30,286 nt of DNA, taken from GYS-P2D sp964414425. Its GTDB lineage: Bacteria > Bacteroidota > Bacteroidia > Chitinophagales > Saprospiraceae. Below the pieces are notes generated by a model. The model made no database searches and had not been told where the DNA came from. It was given only the letters and a program-made list of their open reading frames with translations. This document shows positions 8,360 to 17,264 of the stretch, piece after piece. Made by a program: the position numbers and the translations under genes. The first letter of the stretch is position 1. Every line of letters starts with the position of its first letter. The stretch lies in assembly GCA_964414425.1 (NCBI GenBank), contig CAYPWL010000037.1:1-30286 (forward strand), read 5' to 3'.

Positions 8360-9031
8360 ATGAAATATTCATTAAGGTCGGTTTTATTGCTTGGCATTAT
8401 AATTATCTATTCCTGCCAAGGTGCTTCAAATAACACTGGAGCAGATAGTCACAGTGCTAACACTACCACAGCAGAAGAACATGTCGTTGGGGACATTATT
8501 TCTACTCAGAAAGAGGATTTTGATGTAGATCAGTTTATCAAAGAAAAGAAAGAAGCTGAAAAGAAAGCTGAACTTGCATCAGTCAGTAACAAGGCGGAGA
8601 TCAGCGCCCAAAAGGAGAGCGCTCCTGTAGCAGCCAAGCCAAAAAAGAAAGCTAAACCAGTTAAGAAGTATTATCCCGAGATAGAGTTTGTCGAGGAGAC
8701 CTATCAGGTGGGAGATATAACGGAAGGGGATGTGATTAAGCACATCTTCAAGTTTAAGAATATCGGTAAAGCGCCGTTAAACATAGAGAAGGCAGAAGGA
8801 ACTTGTGGATGTACGCAACCTTCTTATCCATTTCTCGAAATTGCTCCTGGCGAAGAAGGTGAAATAGGCGTAAACTACCATTCAGTTGGAAAGTCTGGAC
8901 CTCAGAAGCCTGAGATTATCGTGTACTCTGATGCTAAAAATGAGCCCGTTAAGACATTATTTCTTGAGCTAAACGTTCAGGAGAAACCCAGCGAAAATTC
9001 AACAGACACACTTGCACTCAAAGAGGGGTAG
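8360..9031 (+). CDS. DUF1573-domain lipoprotein
   Basis: The 223-residue protein starts with a lipoprotein-type signal (MKYSLRSVLL then IIIIYSC), with C19 as the probable lipidated cysteine. Residues 55-100 are a charged Lys/Ala/Glu-rich linker. Residues of about 105-205 match DUF1573: a beta-sandwich with HIFKFKNIGKAPL, the conserved GTCGCTQP motif and FLEIAPGEEGEI. This ASH/PapD-like fold is very common in Bacteroidota envelope proteins; its molecular function is not established. It lies 44 bases after the LamG-like gene. TAACTTCG at 8347-8354 is a one-mismatch -7 box, though it is very close to the start codon. It converges on the SprB-repeat gene with 13 bases between the stops. Confidence 0.87.
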   Translation: MKYSLRSVLLLGIIIIYSCQGASNNTGADSHSANTTTAEEHVVGDIISTQKEDFDVDQFIKEKKEAEKKAELASVSNKAEISAQKESAPVAAKPKKKAKPVKKYYPEIEFVEETYQVGDITEGDVIKHIFKFKNIGKAPLNIEKAEGTCGCTQPSYPFLEIAPGEEGEIGVNYHSVGKSGPQKPEIIVYSDAKNEPVKTLFLELNVQEKPSENSTDTLALKEG

Positions 9032-9044
9032 GGAGCCACATAGA

Positions 9045-12000
9045 TTACCTAATCAAAGTAACATTACCTCGACGAAGCTCAGGTTCTCCACCATCTATAA
9101 ATGAGAACTGGACAACATAGACATAGACGCCACTCTCAAGTTCTTGGGTAGGATTATTGTTGAATGTTCCATTCCATGTACCTACACCGGCAAGCGCTAT
9201 AGGTTGCGATCCTTCTTCAGCATGAACTATGTTGCCATATCGGTCGTAAATCCTTATGAAATCAACGGATGAAACTCCTGAGCCACCAAATACCCTAAAT
9301 GTCGCATTCCCTGGTACTGTAGCCGTAGGAGAGAAAGCATTTGGTATATATATGTTGCTGGTCCTACGGACACTGATATCGACTTCGTCGGTTGCTACAC
9401 ATCCATTGATATCAGTTACCTCAACGAATAGCGTAGTAGGTCCTACTGGTGAGATCGTAACCTCGGAGCATAGCGAATCTATACACTCTACGATTTCTGC
9501 AGGAATCCATCGTACCGAATCTATTGAAGATTCTGCATCTATGTTTGCTCGTATCACTGTGGATTGTCCTAATTCAACCTCTGTATCCTCACCTAAGCTA
9601 ACACTCAGTTGAGTAGGAGGGAGAACAAGGATCGACGTGTCATACGCACATCCATTCTGATCAAAAACACTGATCGTTATATCTCCAGGTATAATAAATG
9701 CCGTATCCATCACTGACACTGCTGGAGCTGTATTGATTTGGAATCGATAGGGACCTCCAACGCCGCCAGAAACATCTCCGATCGTTACAAATCCTTGATC
9801 TGAGGAGCATAAAGCTTCCATTACAGTATCAATGGTAGCTACAACAGGATCAGGCTCCATCACCTCAACGGGAAGATCAAATTCACATCCATTGGCATCA
9901 GTTACTTGTACCACATATGAGCCTGCAGCTAAATTAGAAGCCGTGAAACCGGTAGATATGGGCTGGTTATTTTCGTCTACCCAGACTATACTATAGTTGG
10001 GTGTACCACCTGTGACCTCAACCACTAATTCTGTATTGCTATCTCCTCCACAACGAGCAAAAATACTATTAGTAGAGTCTATAGCGACTTCTATCTGTGT
10101 AGGTTGCTCTATAACGATAGAGTCTATGATTACGCAAGTTCCGATGGACAATTCTATTGGATATACTCCTGCCGGAAGTCCTACTCGCGAATTACTTGTG
10201 GTGACACCATCATCGAGCCAAAGTATGTCGACTGTGTTGGGACCATCTATGGCTAAGTTCACTGTCGCGCCCGTCTGAAAATCGTCATCTCCAAAGCATG
10301 CAATCTCAGTCATAGTAGTATTCGCACGATCAATAGAGAACGGTATTGCTTCAGGAATCTCAACAAAAACAGTGTCAAAGACACACGCCCCTTGGCTGTA
10401 TATTATAAAATTATCATCACCTGATGGGAAGTTCGTGCCTAAGAAGTTGTTAGGCGTGCTTCTTTGTCCTGTTGAACTTTCGAAAGAAAAAGGGCCACCA
10501 AAGTCTGGTGATGGCGTGATATTGAGCACTGCCGTACCACTATTGTCACCAGGACAGCTCGGGGCCATGATATTAGATAGGTTGGCCGTAGGTGCTATTC
10601 TATCTTCTAATGTAAATGAGGCTGCTCCGAAACATCCATTTAAATCTGTCACTTCAACGGAATAATCTCCAGCAGGTAAATCTGTTCTCAAGCCATTATT
10701 AGTAAATAGGCTATCATGGAGCCACAAGAAGGTGTTATTTCCATCACCCCCGGTTACCTCTGCCAAGATGCTGCCTGTACCACCGGGACATTCGATAGCT
10801 GTTTCTTCATCTAAACTTACGGTAAGTGCAGCTGGGTCTACCAGTAGGAATTCGAGCATTTGTACTGCACCGGATTGATCTGACACAGTCAGTGTGTATG
10901 GTCCGCTTGCTAATCCTCCGATAGAGTCGACGTCAGCTCCCATATCACCTGTAGACCAGACAAATAGAAGTGGAGGAGAATCAGTCATGATATCTACCGT
11001 GATGAACCCGTCCATAGCGCCAAAGCAAGTTGGATTAACCGCCATGCTGTCTGTTAAGTCTAACGTTGATCCTTGACCTAATACAAGTTCGAGCGTATTA
11101 CTACAACCATTAGCATCTTGTAATAATGTGGTATATGTCCCAGGTTGAAGACATCCTGCGTCCACGCTGCTATCCATAGTCGTATCATCAAATACCGTGT
11201 TACCCGTTGAGTCAATGAGTTGCACATTGAATGGTGTCGCAATAGGCATCTGGGTGCTATTTAGATCCAAAATTGCCGGAGATAGACCGGCACCACAATT
11301 ATTGGCAGGATCAACCTCTTGAAATTCTGCGCCTATCTCTCGTTGTACGCCAACTTCAAAGGGGGTCACAGTTGCACACATCTGTAGAAAATCTACCGAG
11401 TCAGTAGCCGTTATCTCATACATGCCTGGCAGAAGCGAGGTGAAATCTTGAGTGAAGCTCCTCTGTACAGGAGATCCAACAGGAGTTCGTGTGCCGTCCG
11501 CCTCTATTAGTTCAATATTCCAATTATATCCATCAGAAAAAGGGCCGCCACCGGCACCAACAACTGACAATGCGCCATCAGAAATACCCGAACATAGCGC
11601 ATCAACTGTGTTAGTTGGCATTACCTCGATGCCCTCACGATTCAGCTCATAGGTCTCATTTTGGCGACAGCCTAATGAATCAGTCACTACAAGAGTGTAC
11701 TGACCATTAGCTAAGTTTCTTAATTCATTTTGCCCTAAGCCGATCTGTTGAGATCCCCAATCAAAAAAATATTCTCCATTACCAAACGGTCGACCTCCAT
11801 CAATTACAACTTCTATGCGACCATCTACACTTGTAGGGCAACTCGGCATTCTCAGTGTTGTTAGATCGATGGTAAAGGCGGGATCCTGAGTAATCTCAAC
11901 CGTAATCTCTGTACTGGATAGACCTACCTCATCAACTGCCATAAATGTGTGTGTGCCGAGGGGGACGTTATCAAAGACAAATACATCTTGATCATTTGTC

Positions 12001-12704
12001 CCAACTAAATTATCGACATTACTTACTATAGTGTAGTTCGGCGTGCCAAAGAAAACTTTTAGCTCAACTATACCGTCATCTATGCCAGTAGCCGTCCCAC
12101 ATTGACCAGTAGAGAATATCTGTGGTTCTGTCGACGGGGGCGGTACGATAGAGATCCTCCCGCTATTGGGATCTGGGTTACAGGATGTAAGAACCTCTGG
12201 TGGATTAGCTGGTTCTTGAGCGGGTGTAAGGAATTCAGATGGCGCATTGAGCCCTGTATCGTTAAAGAATATCTGGGCTTCGCTTCCTGGTGTACCAATA
12301 ACTGTAAAACAGAGTTCCAACAGGGCGTCTCCATCTGGTATTGAGTTCGGAGCTAAATTAGGGTCCGTCCATAATACTCTAATAATATCAGGATCAACCT
12401 GGGGACGATACTGTATGCTGTTAGCTGTAAACCCTGGGAGCCCACTCACGGTAGGATCCCAACTGTCTAATTGGAGAACGGTAGAGTTGAAATTAACGAC
12501 AAACAATGCTAAGATTACATCTTCGAAGTTGTTAACATCTATCGTAATACAAAACGAATCTCCAGGTTGTGCCTCGAGACCTGTCGGTAACAATAACTCA
12601 ACGTCACAGTCTTGGTTTTGGGCATCAACATAAGTTGGAATAGAAAAGAAAAATAATCCACAAATGCAAAGTGTGAGTAGTCTTAACTGTACAATATCGT
12701 TCAT
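9045..12704 (-). CDS. Giant SprB-repeat surface protein with type B T9SS tail
   Basis: This 1219-residue protein has a signal peptide (hydrophobic LLTLCICGLFFFSIPTYVDA, cleaved near DAQ). Residues of about 30-180 resemble a cohesin/calcium-binding-type beta domain (PGDSFCITIDVNNFEDVILA, VVNFNSTVLQLDSW). From about 280 to 1030 come tandem SprB-type modules, each with a Cys-containing opening such as SCPTSVDGRIEV, PTCFGAMDGFITVDI, ECPGGTGSILAEVTGGDG or CGGDSNTELVVEVTGGTPNY, and usually ending in YTLVVTDSLGC or YSVEVTDLNGC. The CHU_C domain (NIYIPNAFSPTATVPGN, FIRIYDRYGNIV, GTWNGTFNN) occupies about 1125-1219. SprB in Flavobacterium is a mobile gliding adhesin, but it is much larger; adhesin is therefore an inference. 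The gene has its own -7 box and an upstream terminator separates it from the thioredoxin gene. Confidence 0.9.
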   Translation of the reverse strand: MNDIVQLRLLTLCICGLFFFSIPTYVDAQNQDCDVELLLPTGLEAQPGDSFCITIDVNNFEDVILALFVVNFNSTVLQLDSWDPTVSGLPGFTANSIQYRPQVDPDIIRVLWTDPNLAPNSIPDGDALLELCFTVIGTPGSEAQIFFNDTGLNAPSEFLTPAQEPANPPEVLTSCNPDPNSGRISIVPPPSTEPQIFSTGQCGTATGIDDGIVELKVFFGTPNYTIVSNVDNLVGTNDQDVFVFDNVPLGTHTFMAVDEVGLSSTEITVEITQDPAFTIDLTTLRMPSCPTSVDGRIEVVIDGGRPFGNGEYFFDWGSQQIGLGQNELRNLANGQYTLVVTDSLGCRQNETYELNREGIEVMPTNTVDALCSGISDGALSVVGAGGGPFSDGYNWNIELIEADGTRTPVGSPVQRSFTQDFTSLLPGMYEITATDSVDFLQMCATVTPFEVGVQREIGAEFQEVDPANNCGAGLSPAILDLNSTQMPIATPFNVQLIDSTGNTVFDDTTMDSSVDAGCLQPGTYTTLLQDANGCSNTLELVLGQGSTLDLTDSMAVNPTCFGAMDGFITVDIMTDSPPLLFVWSTGDMGADVDSIGGLASGPYTLTVSDQSGAVQMLEFLLVDPAALTVSLDEETAIECPGGTGSILAEVTGGDGNNTFLWLHDSLFTNNGLRTDLPAGDYSVEVTDLNGCFGAASFTLEDRIAPTANLSNIMAPSCPGDNSGTAVLNITPSPDFGGPFSFESSTGQRSTPNNFLGTNFPSGDDNFIIYSQGACVFDTVFVEIPEAIPFSIDRANTTMTEIACFGDDDFQTGATVNLAIDGPNTVDILWLDDGVTTSNSRVGLPAGVYPIELSIGTCVIIDSIVIEQPTQIEVAIDSTNSIFARCGGDSNTELVVEVTGGTPNYSIVWVDENNQPISTGFTASNLAAGSYVVQVTDANGCEFDLPVEVMEPDPVVATIDTVMEALCSSDQGFVTIGDVSGGVGGPYRFQINTAPAVSVMDTAFIIPGDITISVFDQNGCAYDTSILVLPPTQLSVSLGEDTEVELGQSTVIRANIDAESSIDSVRWIPAEIVECIDSLCSEVTISPVGPTTLFVEVTDINGCVATDEVDISVRRTSNIYIPNAFSPTATVPGNATFRVFGGSGVSSVDFIRIYDRYGNIVHAEEGSQPIALAGVGTWNGTFNNNPTQELESGVYVYVVQFSFIDGGEPELRRGNVTLIR

Positions 12705-12770
12705 AAAAACTGGGCTGCTCTACTATCTAAAAATCAACTGACATAAAACGACTGTATACGTCTTATATTG

Positions 12771-12778
12771 CAAAAGTA
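12771..12778 (-). promoter_or_regulatory. Bacteroidota -7 box for the SprB-repeat gene
   Basis: The minus strand reads TACTTTTG, the same perfect TAnnTTTG octamer as in front of the OmpA-family gene. The leader would be about 60 nt. A strict TTG at -33 is absent (ACTGG is present instead). Confidence 0.55.
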
Positions 12779-12841
12779 GTGAGGACTATTGAGACCAGTA
12801 TGATATCTATATAAATATTAGGGAAAGTACCTATATATGAC

Positions 12842-12877
12842 AAAAAAAGGCTTCGCTGATTACTATCAATAAAGCCT
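12842..12877 (-). terminator. Rho-independent terminator of the thioredoxin-SPOR gene
   Basis: On the minus strand, AGGCTT, an 18-base loop holding a small TGAT/ATCA inner stem, and AAGCCT are followed at once by a run of T. It begins 23 bases after the stop of the thioredoxin-SPOR gene and separates it from the SprB-repeat gene. Confidence 0.7.
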
Positions 12878-12899
12878 CCCTCCTATGAGCTTTTATTTC

Positions 12900-13628
12900 C
12901 TAATAGTATAAATAGGATTTGATCTTATATTTTTCTAATAATTCAGTCTTATATATTTCCGCCTCTGTTGTGTTGGCAAAGTTGCCAGTAAGAACTCGAT
13001 AGATAATATTACTGCCTTTATAATCATGGAGTACGATAATCTGATCATCAATAACCTTTGAGATATTGTTGAAGTACTCCAGTGTTGAGGCATAGTCAGT
13101 AAATGTGCCGAGTTGCAATTTATATCGGGTGACGCTTGACGGAGATGATAGTTCAGGCTCCAAGTTAAATTCCAAAGACTCAGGATTGGTATTGGGCGTA
13201 TGAACTATATTTTTTACATCACCTCTATTGCGATCAAGGATGACATTCATCTTTGCTGGTGGAATAGTCTCTTCTACACGTTCGATTACCTTTCCGTTAT
13301 TGTCTATGATGATAACAGTAGGGAGTACAGTAACTCCATAATGCTCCTTTAGAGCGTATCCATCAAAATCGTCGATGTTGATTTTTACAGTGACGTAATC
13401 GCTGTTCATTTTCTTAATAACTGTCGGATCTGCAAATGTGGTTTGATCCATCCATTTGCATGGGGCACACCAATCGGCATAAAAATCGACTAAAAGCATT
13501 TTTCCTTCTGCTTGTGCTCTATTCTTAGCAGCGTCAAATCCTTCTTGGACATAGTTGATAGATGCGGCCGATGCCAGGTGTGCAGATAAGGTCAGCAGTA
13601 CAATTAGGATGGTGTTTACGATTCTCAT
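12900..13628 (-). CDS. Periplasmic thioredoxin-fold protein fused to a SPOR-like domain
   Basis: The 242-residue protein has a signal peptide (residues 1-21, ending in ASAA). A thioredoxin-fold domain follows at about 25-135, with the redox motif W53-C54-A-P-C57-K inside VDFYADWCAPCKWMD and the cis-proline segment VTVLPTV (P103). After a linker, residues 168-242 look like a SPOR domain: YKLQLGTFTDYASTLEYF, then YRVLTGNFANTTEAEIYK and a final KYKIKSYLYY. Thioredoxin domains of this DsbD-C/TlpA kind reduce or oxidise exported proteins. SPOR domains bind denuded peptidoglycan glycan strands at division sites. The fusion suggests a redox enzyme held at peptidoglycan. The catalytic pair is intact. 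The SPOR assignment is by pattern and less certain than the thioredoxin one. Confidence 0.85.
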   Translation of the reverse strand: MRIVNTILIVLLTLSAHLASAASINYVQEGFDAAKNRAQAEGKMLLVDFYADWCAPCKWMDQTTFADPTVIKKMNSDYVTVKINIDDFDGYALKEHYGVTVLPTVIIIDNNGKVIERVEETIPPAKMNVILDRNRGDVKNIVHTPNTNPESLEFNLEPELSSPSSVTRYKLQLGTFTDYASTLEYFNNISKVIDDQIIVLHDYKGSNIIYRVLTGNFANTTEAEIYKTELLEKYKIKSYLYY

Positions 13629-13785
13629 ATTATATATTATCTAATAGTTGATAAATAATAGTTATACATAAAGTGCTGATATAGCACAGGTAACATATTA
13701 CAAGATGTGTGCCAATGTAAAATAGAGACAGACAGGACTTGGGATTAAGTACGGAGTAGAAGTAGTATATGTAGGAGGTTTTTAT

Positions 13786-13793
13786 ACCTTCGT
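13786..13793 (+). promoter_or_regulatory. Possible -7 box for the fabH operon
   Basis: TACCTTCG differs from TAnnTTTG at one base and lies 20 bases before the fabH ATG in a 185-bp gap that holds no gene. A similar TAACTTCG precedes the DUF1573 gene. No TTG is seen at -33. Confidence 0.25.
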
Positions 13794-13813
13794 GCTCTTA
13801 ATGTTTATGACAT

Positions 13814-14791
13814 ATGCCTAAAGCCGCTATTACCGCCGTAGGAGGCTACGTATCGGATCAAGTACTGTCTAACCGTGATCTGGAAAAAATCATGGAGACC
13901 AACGATGAGTGGATCACCAGTCGTACAGGTATAAAAGAAAGACGTGTACTACCTAAAGACCAGGCTGTATCAGATATTGGCGTCCAAGTGGTTAAGCAGC
14001 TGCTTGAAAAATCCAATACAGCTAAAGAGGAAATTGATCTATTGATCTGTGCCACATGTACAGGAGATTATATCATACCAGATACAGCTAATAATATATG
14101 TTACAAAGCTGGCCTCACAAATACATTTGGTTATGATCTCAATGCAGCTTGTAGCGGGTTTTTATTTGCTCTATTTACTGGCGCACAGTTTATAGAGACT
14201 GGTCGCTACAAAAAGATTATCGTAATTGGTGGCGAGAAGATGACCTCATACATGAACTATGACGATCGTACGACAAGTATTTTGTTTGGTGATGGGGGTG
14301 GTGGAGTTTTACTCGAGCCATCAGAAGAGTACGGGGTAATAGACGCTATATTAAGAGGTGACGGAGTTGGGTGCGAGATGCTCAGAGTGGATGCTGGCGG
14401 ATCTCTCAATCCGATAACAGAAGAGCGGATTAAAAATAAAGAGCAGTTTGTTCGGCAGGATGGTAAACAAGTCTTCAAGCGTGCGGTTACAGGAATGTCT
14501 GAGACAGTTAAGCAAGTTATGAATCGTCATAATCTCGATGTGTCTGACATTAATTGGGTTGTACCTCATCAAGCTAATGAACGTATCATTTCATCCGTGG
14601 CAAGACAATTAGAGTTTCCTATGGAGAGAGTGATGCTCAATATTGCCAAGTATGGGAACACATCTGCAGGGACGATTCCATTATGTTTATGGGAATATGA
14701 GAGTAAATTAAAACAAGGAGACAACGTGATTCTTACAGCATTCGGTGGAGGTTTCACATGGGGTTCGCTATATTTAAAGTGGGCCTATTAG
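13814..14791 (+). CDS. fabH: Beta-ketoacyl-ACP synthase III
   Basis: KAS III condenses an acyl-CoA primer, usually acetyl-CoA or a branched short-chain CoA, with malonyl-ACP to start fatty acid synthesis. The 325-residue protein has the standard length and the full Cys-His-Asn triad: C113 in DLNAACSGFLFAL, H252 in VVPHQANERI and N282 in AKYGNTSAGTIPL. The N-terminal EWITSRTGIKERR segment is also typical. It leads a plus-strand series with efp, accB and accC. Acetyl-CoA carboxylase makes the malonyl unit that this enzyme uses, so the grouping is functionally sensible. In Bacteroidota, iso-branched primers are common, but primer preference is not readable here. Confidence 0.96.
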   Translation: MPKAAITAVGGYVSDQVLSNRDLEKIMETNDEWITSRTGIKERRVLPKDQAVSDIGVQVVKQLLEKSNTAKEEIDLLICATCTGDYIIPDTANNICYKAGLTNTFGYDLNAACSGFLFALFTGAQFIETGRYKKIIVIGGEKMTSYMNYDDRTTSILFGDGGGGVLLEPSEEYGVIDAILRGDGVGCEMLRVDAGGSLNPITEERIKNKEQFVRQDGKQVFKRAVTGMSETVKQVMNRHNLDVSDINWVVPHQANERIISSVARQLEFPMERVMLNIAKYGNTSAGTIPLCLWEYESKLKQGDNVILTAFGGGFTWGSLYLKWAY

Positions 14792-14815
14792 TTTATAATT
14801 AAAGTTAATTGAGCT

Positions 14816-15382
14816 ATGGCAAATACCTCAGAAATTAGAAATGGATTGTGTTTAAACCATAACAACGATATCTACAGTGTTGTAGAGTTTTTGCACGTTA
14901 AACCAGGCAAAGGTCCAGCCTTCGTCAGAACAAAGCTTAAGAGTCTGACTAATGGAAAAGTAATTGATAATACTTGGCCGTCAAGTCATAAGATTGACAT
15001 CGTGAGAGTTGAGAGACGCAAGTTTCAATATTTATATAACGACGCTGAAGGATATCACTGCATGGATATGGAGAGCTATGAGCAGATCGCCATACAAGGA
15101 GAAATGATTACTAATCCTCAGTTCTTAAAGGAAAGCATGGAGATAGAAATACTCTTTCATGCAGAAAAGGATATGCCTCTCACTATTGATATCCCTCAAT
15201 ATGTCGAAGTGCAAATCACGTATACTGAACCAGGTGTAAAGGGAGATACAGCAACAAATGTTACTAAACCAGCGAAAATAGAAACAGGCGCAGAAATAAG
15301 AGTTCCTATATTTATCAATGAAGGTGATATGGTAAAGATAGATACCAAAACAGGTAGCTATATGGAACGTGTAAAAAAATAA
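14816..15382 (+). CDS. efp: Translation elongation factor P
   Basis: The 188-residue protein has the three-domain EF-P length. EF-P binds between the P and E sites and relieves ribosomes stalled on polyproline. The N-terminal KOW-like domain carries the modification loop HVKPGKGPAFVRTKLK, with K32 at the position of E. coli K34; the EF-P signature appears near residues 140-165 (VQITYTEPGVKGDTATN). The loop retains lysine rather than arginine, but no EpmA/EpmB-type modification gene is in the window, so its modification state is unknown. It sits 24 bases after fabH and 3 bases before accB, which supports co-transcription. Confidence 0.97.
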   Translation: MANTSEIRNGLCLNHNNDIYSVVEFLHVKPGKGPAFVRTKLKSLTNGKVIDNTWPSSHKIDIVRVERRKFQYLYNDAEGYHCMDMESYEQIAIQGEMITNPQFLKESMEIEILFHAEKDMPLTIDIPQYVEVQITYTEPGVKGDTATNVTKPAKIETGAEIRVPIFINEGDMVKIDTKTGSYMERVKK

Positions 15383-15385
15383 GCT

Positions 15386-15880
15386 ATGACTACCAAAGAA
15401 ATCAAAGACTTAATCAAATTAGTTAGCGAATCCGAAATCAAAGAATTTAAGCTAAGCAAGGAAAATTTTGAAATCAAGATACGCACAACCAAAGATCAAG
15501 GGGATCCTACATATGTGGCTGCACCAGCATTGGCTGCAGCTCCAGCGGTTGCTCCGGCAGCAGCAGCTTCGGCAGTGGCGCCTGCAGTAACAGCAGACAT
15601 TAGCACCGCTCAAGATACGTCTCATGATATTGGCAATTTAGTCGAGGTCAAATCCCCAATGGTGGGTACATTCTATAGATCTCCATCACCAGATAAAGAT
15701 TCTTATGTGTTGATTGGAGATTCTGTTAAGGAAGGCGATGTGGTATGTATCATTGAGGCAATGAAGTTATTCAATGAGATAGAATCCGAAGTATCAGGCA
15801 AAATCGTAAAGGTTCTTGTTGATGATGCTTCTCCAGTAGAATACGATCAACCTTTATTTTTAGTAGATCCTAAAGGATAA
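15386..15880 (+). CDS. accB: Biotin carboxyl carrier protein of acetyl-CoA carboxylase
   Basis: The 164-residue protein carries the biotin that moves CO2 from biotin carboxylase to carboxyltransferase. Residues 1-35 are the helical N-terminal region, 43-70 an Ala/Pro-rich flexible linker, and 85-164 the biotinyl domain. The biotinylated lysine is K127 within the canonical motif EAMKLFNEIE, and the thumb segment SPMVGTFYRSPSPD is present. It lies 3 bases after efp and 27 bases before the accC start, so the three are almost certainly translated from one message. The carboxyltransferase genes accA and accD are not in the window. Confidence 0.97.
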   Translation: MTTKEIKDLIKLVSESEIKEFKLSKENFEIKIRTTKDQGDPTYVAAPALAAAPAVAPAAAASAVAPAVTADISTAQDTSHDIGNLVEVKSPMVGTFYRSPSPDKDSYVLIGDSVKEGDVVCIIEAMKLFNEIESEVSGKIVKVLVDDASPVEYDQPLFLVDPKG

Positions 15881-15907
15881 TTGTCCTTGCCTCAAAACAC
15901 TATCTCT

Positions 15908-17245
15908 ATGTTTAAGAAAGTACTCATTGCTAATAGAGGAGAAATAGCTCTGCGTGTCATCAGGACATGCAAGGAGATGAATATAAAGACTGTAGCGGTA
16001 TACAGTACGGCTGACAAGGAAGGACTCCACGTGAGATTTGCTGATGAGGCGGTATGTATAGGCCCTCCAAGTGGTACGGAGTCATATTTAAGTATTGCCC
16101 GGATTATGGCTGCAGTAGAAATCACCAATGCGGATGCCGTTCACCCTGGATATGGATTCTTAGCAGAGAATGCGGACTTTGCCCAGGTATGTGGAGAGTA
16201 CAATATAAAGTTTATCGGTCCAAGCCCTGATATGATCAAAAATATGGGCGATAAAGTTACCGCAAAGGAAACAATGATCAAGGCAGGGGTACCTGTTGTA
16301 CCTGGCTCCGAAGGACTCGTCAAAAATGTAAAAGACGGGAAAAAGATCTCGGAAGAGATAGGATATCCCGTAATCATAAAAGCGACCGCTGGTGGTGGTG
16401 GAAAAGGAATGCGGATAGTATGGAGCGAAGACGAGTTTGAGAGTCAGTGGAATATGGCTCGAAATGAAGCCAAGGCTTCGTTTGGTAATGATGGTATTTA
16501 TATCGAGAAGTTCATTGAAGAACCACGTCACATAGAAATCCAAATCATCGGGGATCAACATGGTAACGTGGTGCATCTCTCGGAGAGGGATTGCTCTATA
16601 CAGCGACGTCACCAAAAGTTAGTAGAAGAGTGCCCATCACCATTTATGACTGATGAGCTACGAGAAAAAATGGGAGAAGCTGCTATCCTTGCTGGTAAAT
16701 GCATCAACTATGAAGGTGTTGGTACGGTAGAGTTCTTAGTGGATAAGTATCGCAATTTCTATTTTATGGAGATGAATACTCGGATCCAGGTAGAGCATCC
16801 TGTTACGGAGGAAGTTATAGGGCGAGATCTCATTAAGGAGCAGATTAAAGTAGCAGCAGGGGATAAGTTGTCAGGAGTGAACTACTTTCCTGAGTTACAC
16901 TGTATAGAGTGTCGTATTAATGCTGAGGATCCGTATCAAGATTTCAGACCGAGCCCAGGGCATATAAAGCAATTTCATAGTCCTAAAGGACATGGTGTAA
17001 GGGTAGATACTCATGCCTACGCAGGATATACCGTACCGCCGTACTATGACTCTATGATAGCCAAGCTCATCTGTCGAGCAGAGACTCGAGAGGAGTGTAT
17101 CACTAAAATGGTGCGAGCGCTCGATGAATTTGTAATAGAAGGGGTTAAGACCACGGTGCCTTTTCACCGTCAATTGATGCAAGATGAGAGATTTCGGAAT
17201 GGAGATTTTCATACAGGTTTTCTCAATGAGTTTGACCTAAAATAG
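15908..17245 (+). CDS. accC: Biotin carboxylase subunit of acetyl-CoA carboxylase
   Basis: This enzyme carboxylates the biotin on AccB using ATP and bicarbonate. From the ATG at 15908 it has 445 residues, close to E. coli AccC (449), and begins MFKKVLIANRGEIALRVIRT, the family's usual start. A TTG at 15881, one base after the accB stop, would add nine unlikely residues. The ATP-grasp glycine-rich loop ATAGGGGKGMR, the EKFIEEPRHIEIQ segment, the catalytic EMNTRIQVEHPVTE stretch and the C-terminal GHIKQFHSPKGHGVRVD are all present. It is downstream of accB and 19 bases upstream of the ABC exporter gene. Confidence 0.97.
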   Translation: MFKKVLIANRGEIALRVIRTCKEMNIKTVAVYSTADKEGLHVRFADEAVCIGPPSGTESYLSIARIMAAVEITNADAVHPGYGFLAENADFAQVCGEYNIKFIGPSPDMIKNMGDKVTAKETMIKAGVPVVPGSEGLVKNVKDGKKISEEIGYPVIIKATAGGGGKGMRIVWSEDEFESQWNMARNEAKASFGNDGIYIEKFIEEPRHIEIQIIGDQHGNVVHLSERDCSIQRRHQKLVEECPSPFMTDELREKMGEAAILAGKCINYEGVGTVEFLVDKYRNFYFMEMNTRIQVEHPVTEEVIGRDLIKEQIKVAAGDKLSGVNYFPELHCIECRINAEDPYQDFRPSPGHIKQFHSPKGHGVRVDTHAYAGYTVPPYYDSMIAKLICRAETREECITKMVRALDEFVIEGVKTTVPFHRQLMQDERFRNGDFHTGFLNEFDLK

Positions 17246-17264
17246 GTCTGCTCATCAATCAGCT

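Noticed and set aside
9256..12633. Several plus-strand frames of 60-128 codons inside the SprB-repeat gene
   Set aside because: They are antisense frames of a gene with a signal peptide, repeated modules and a CHU_C domain; none shows a family motif or an independent start signal.
13674..13688. Hairpin GTGCT-GATAT-AGCAC upstream of the thioredoxin-SPOR gene
   Set aside because: A 5-bp stem is expected by chance in a gap of this size and it is not placed as a terminator.
15881..15907. TTG start for accC at 15881
   Set aside because: The ATG at 15908 starts at the conserved MFKKVLIANRGEIA and gives the standard length.
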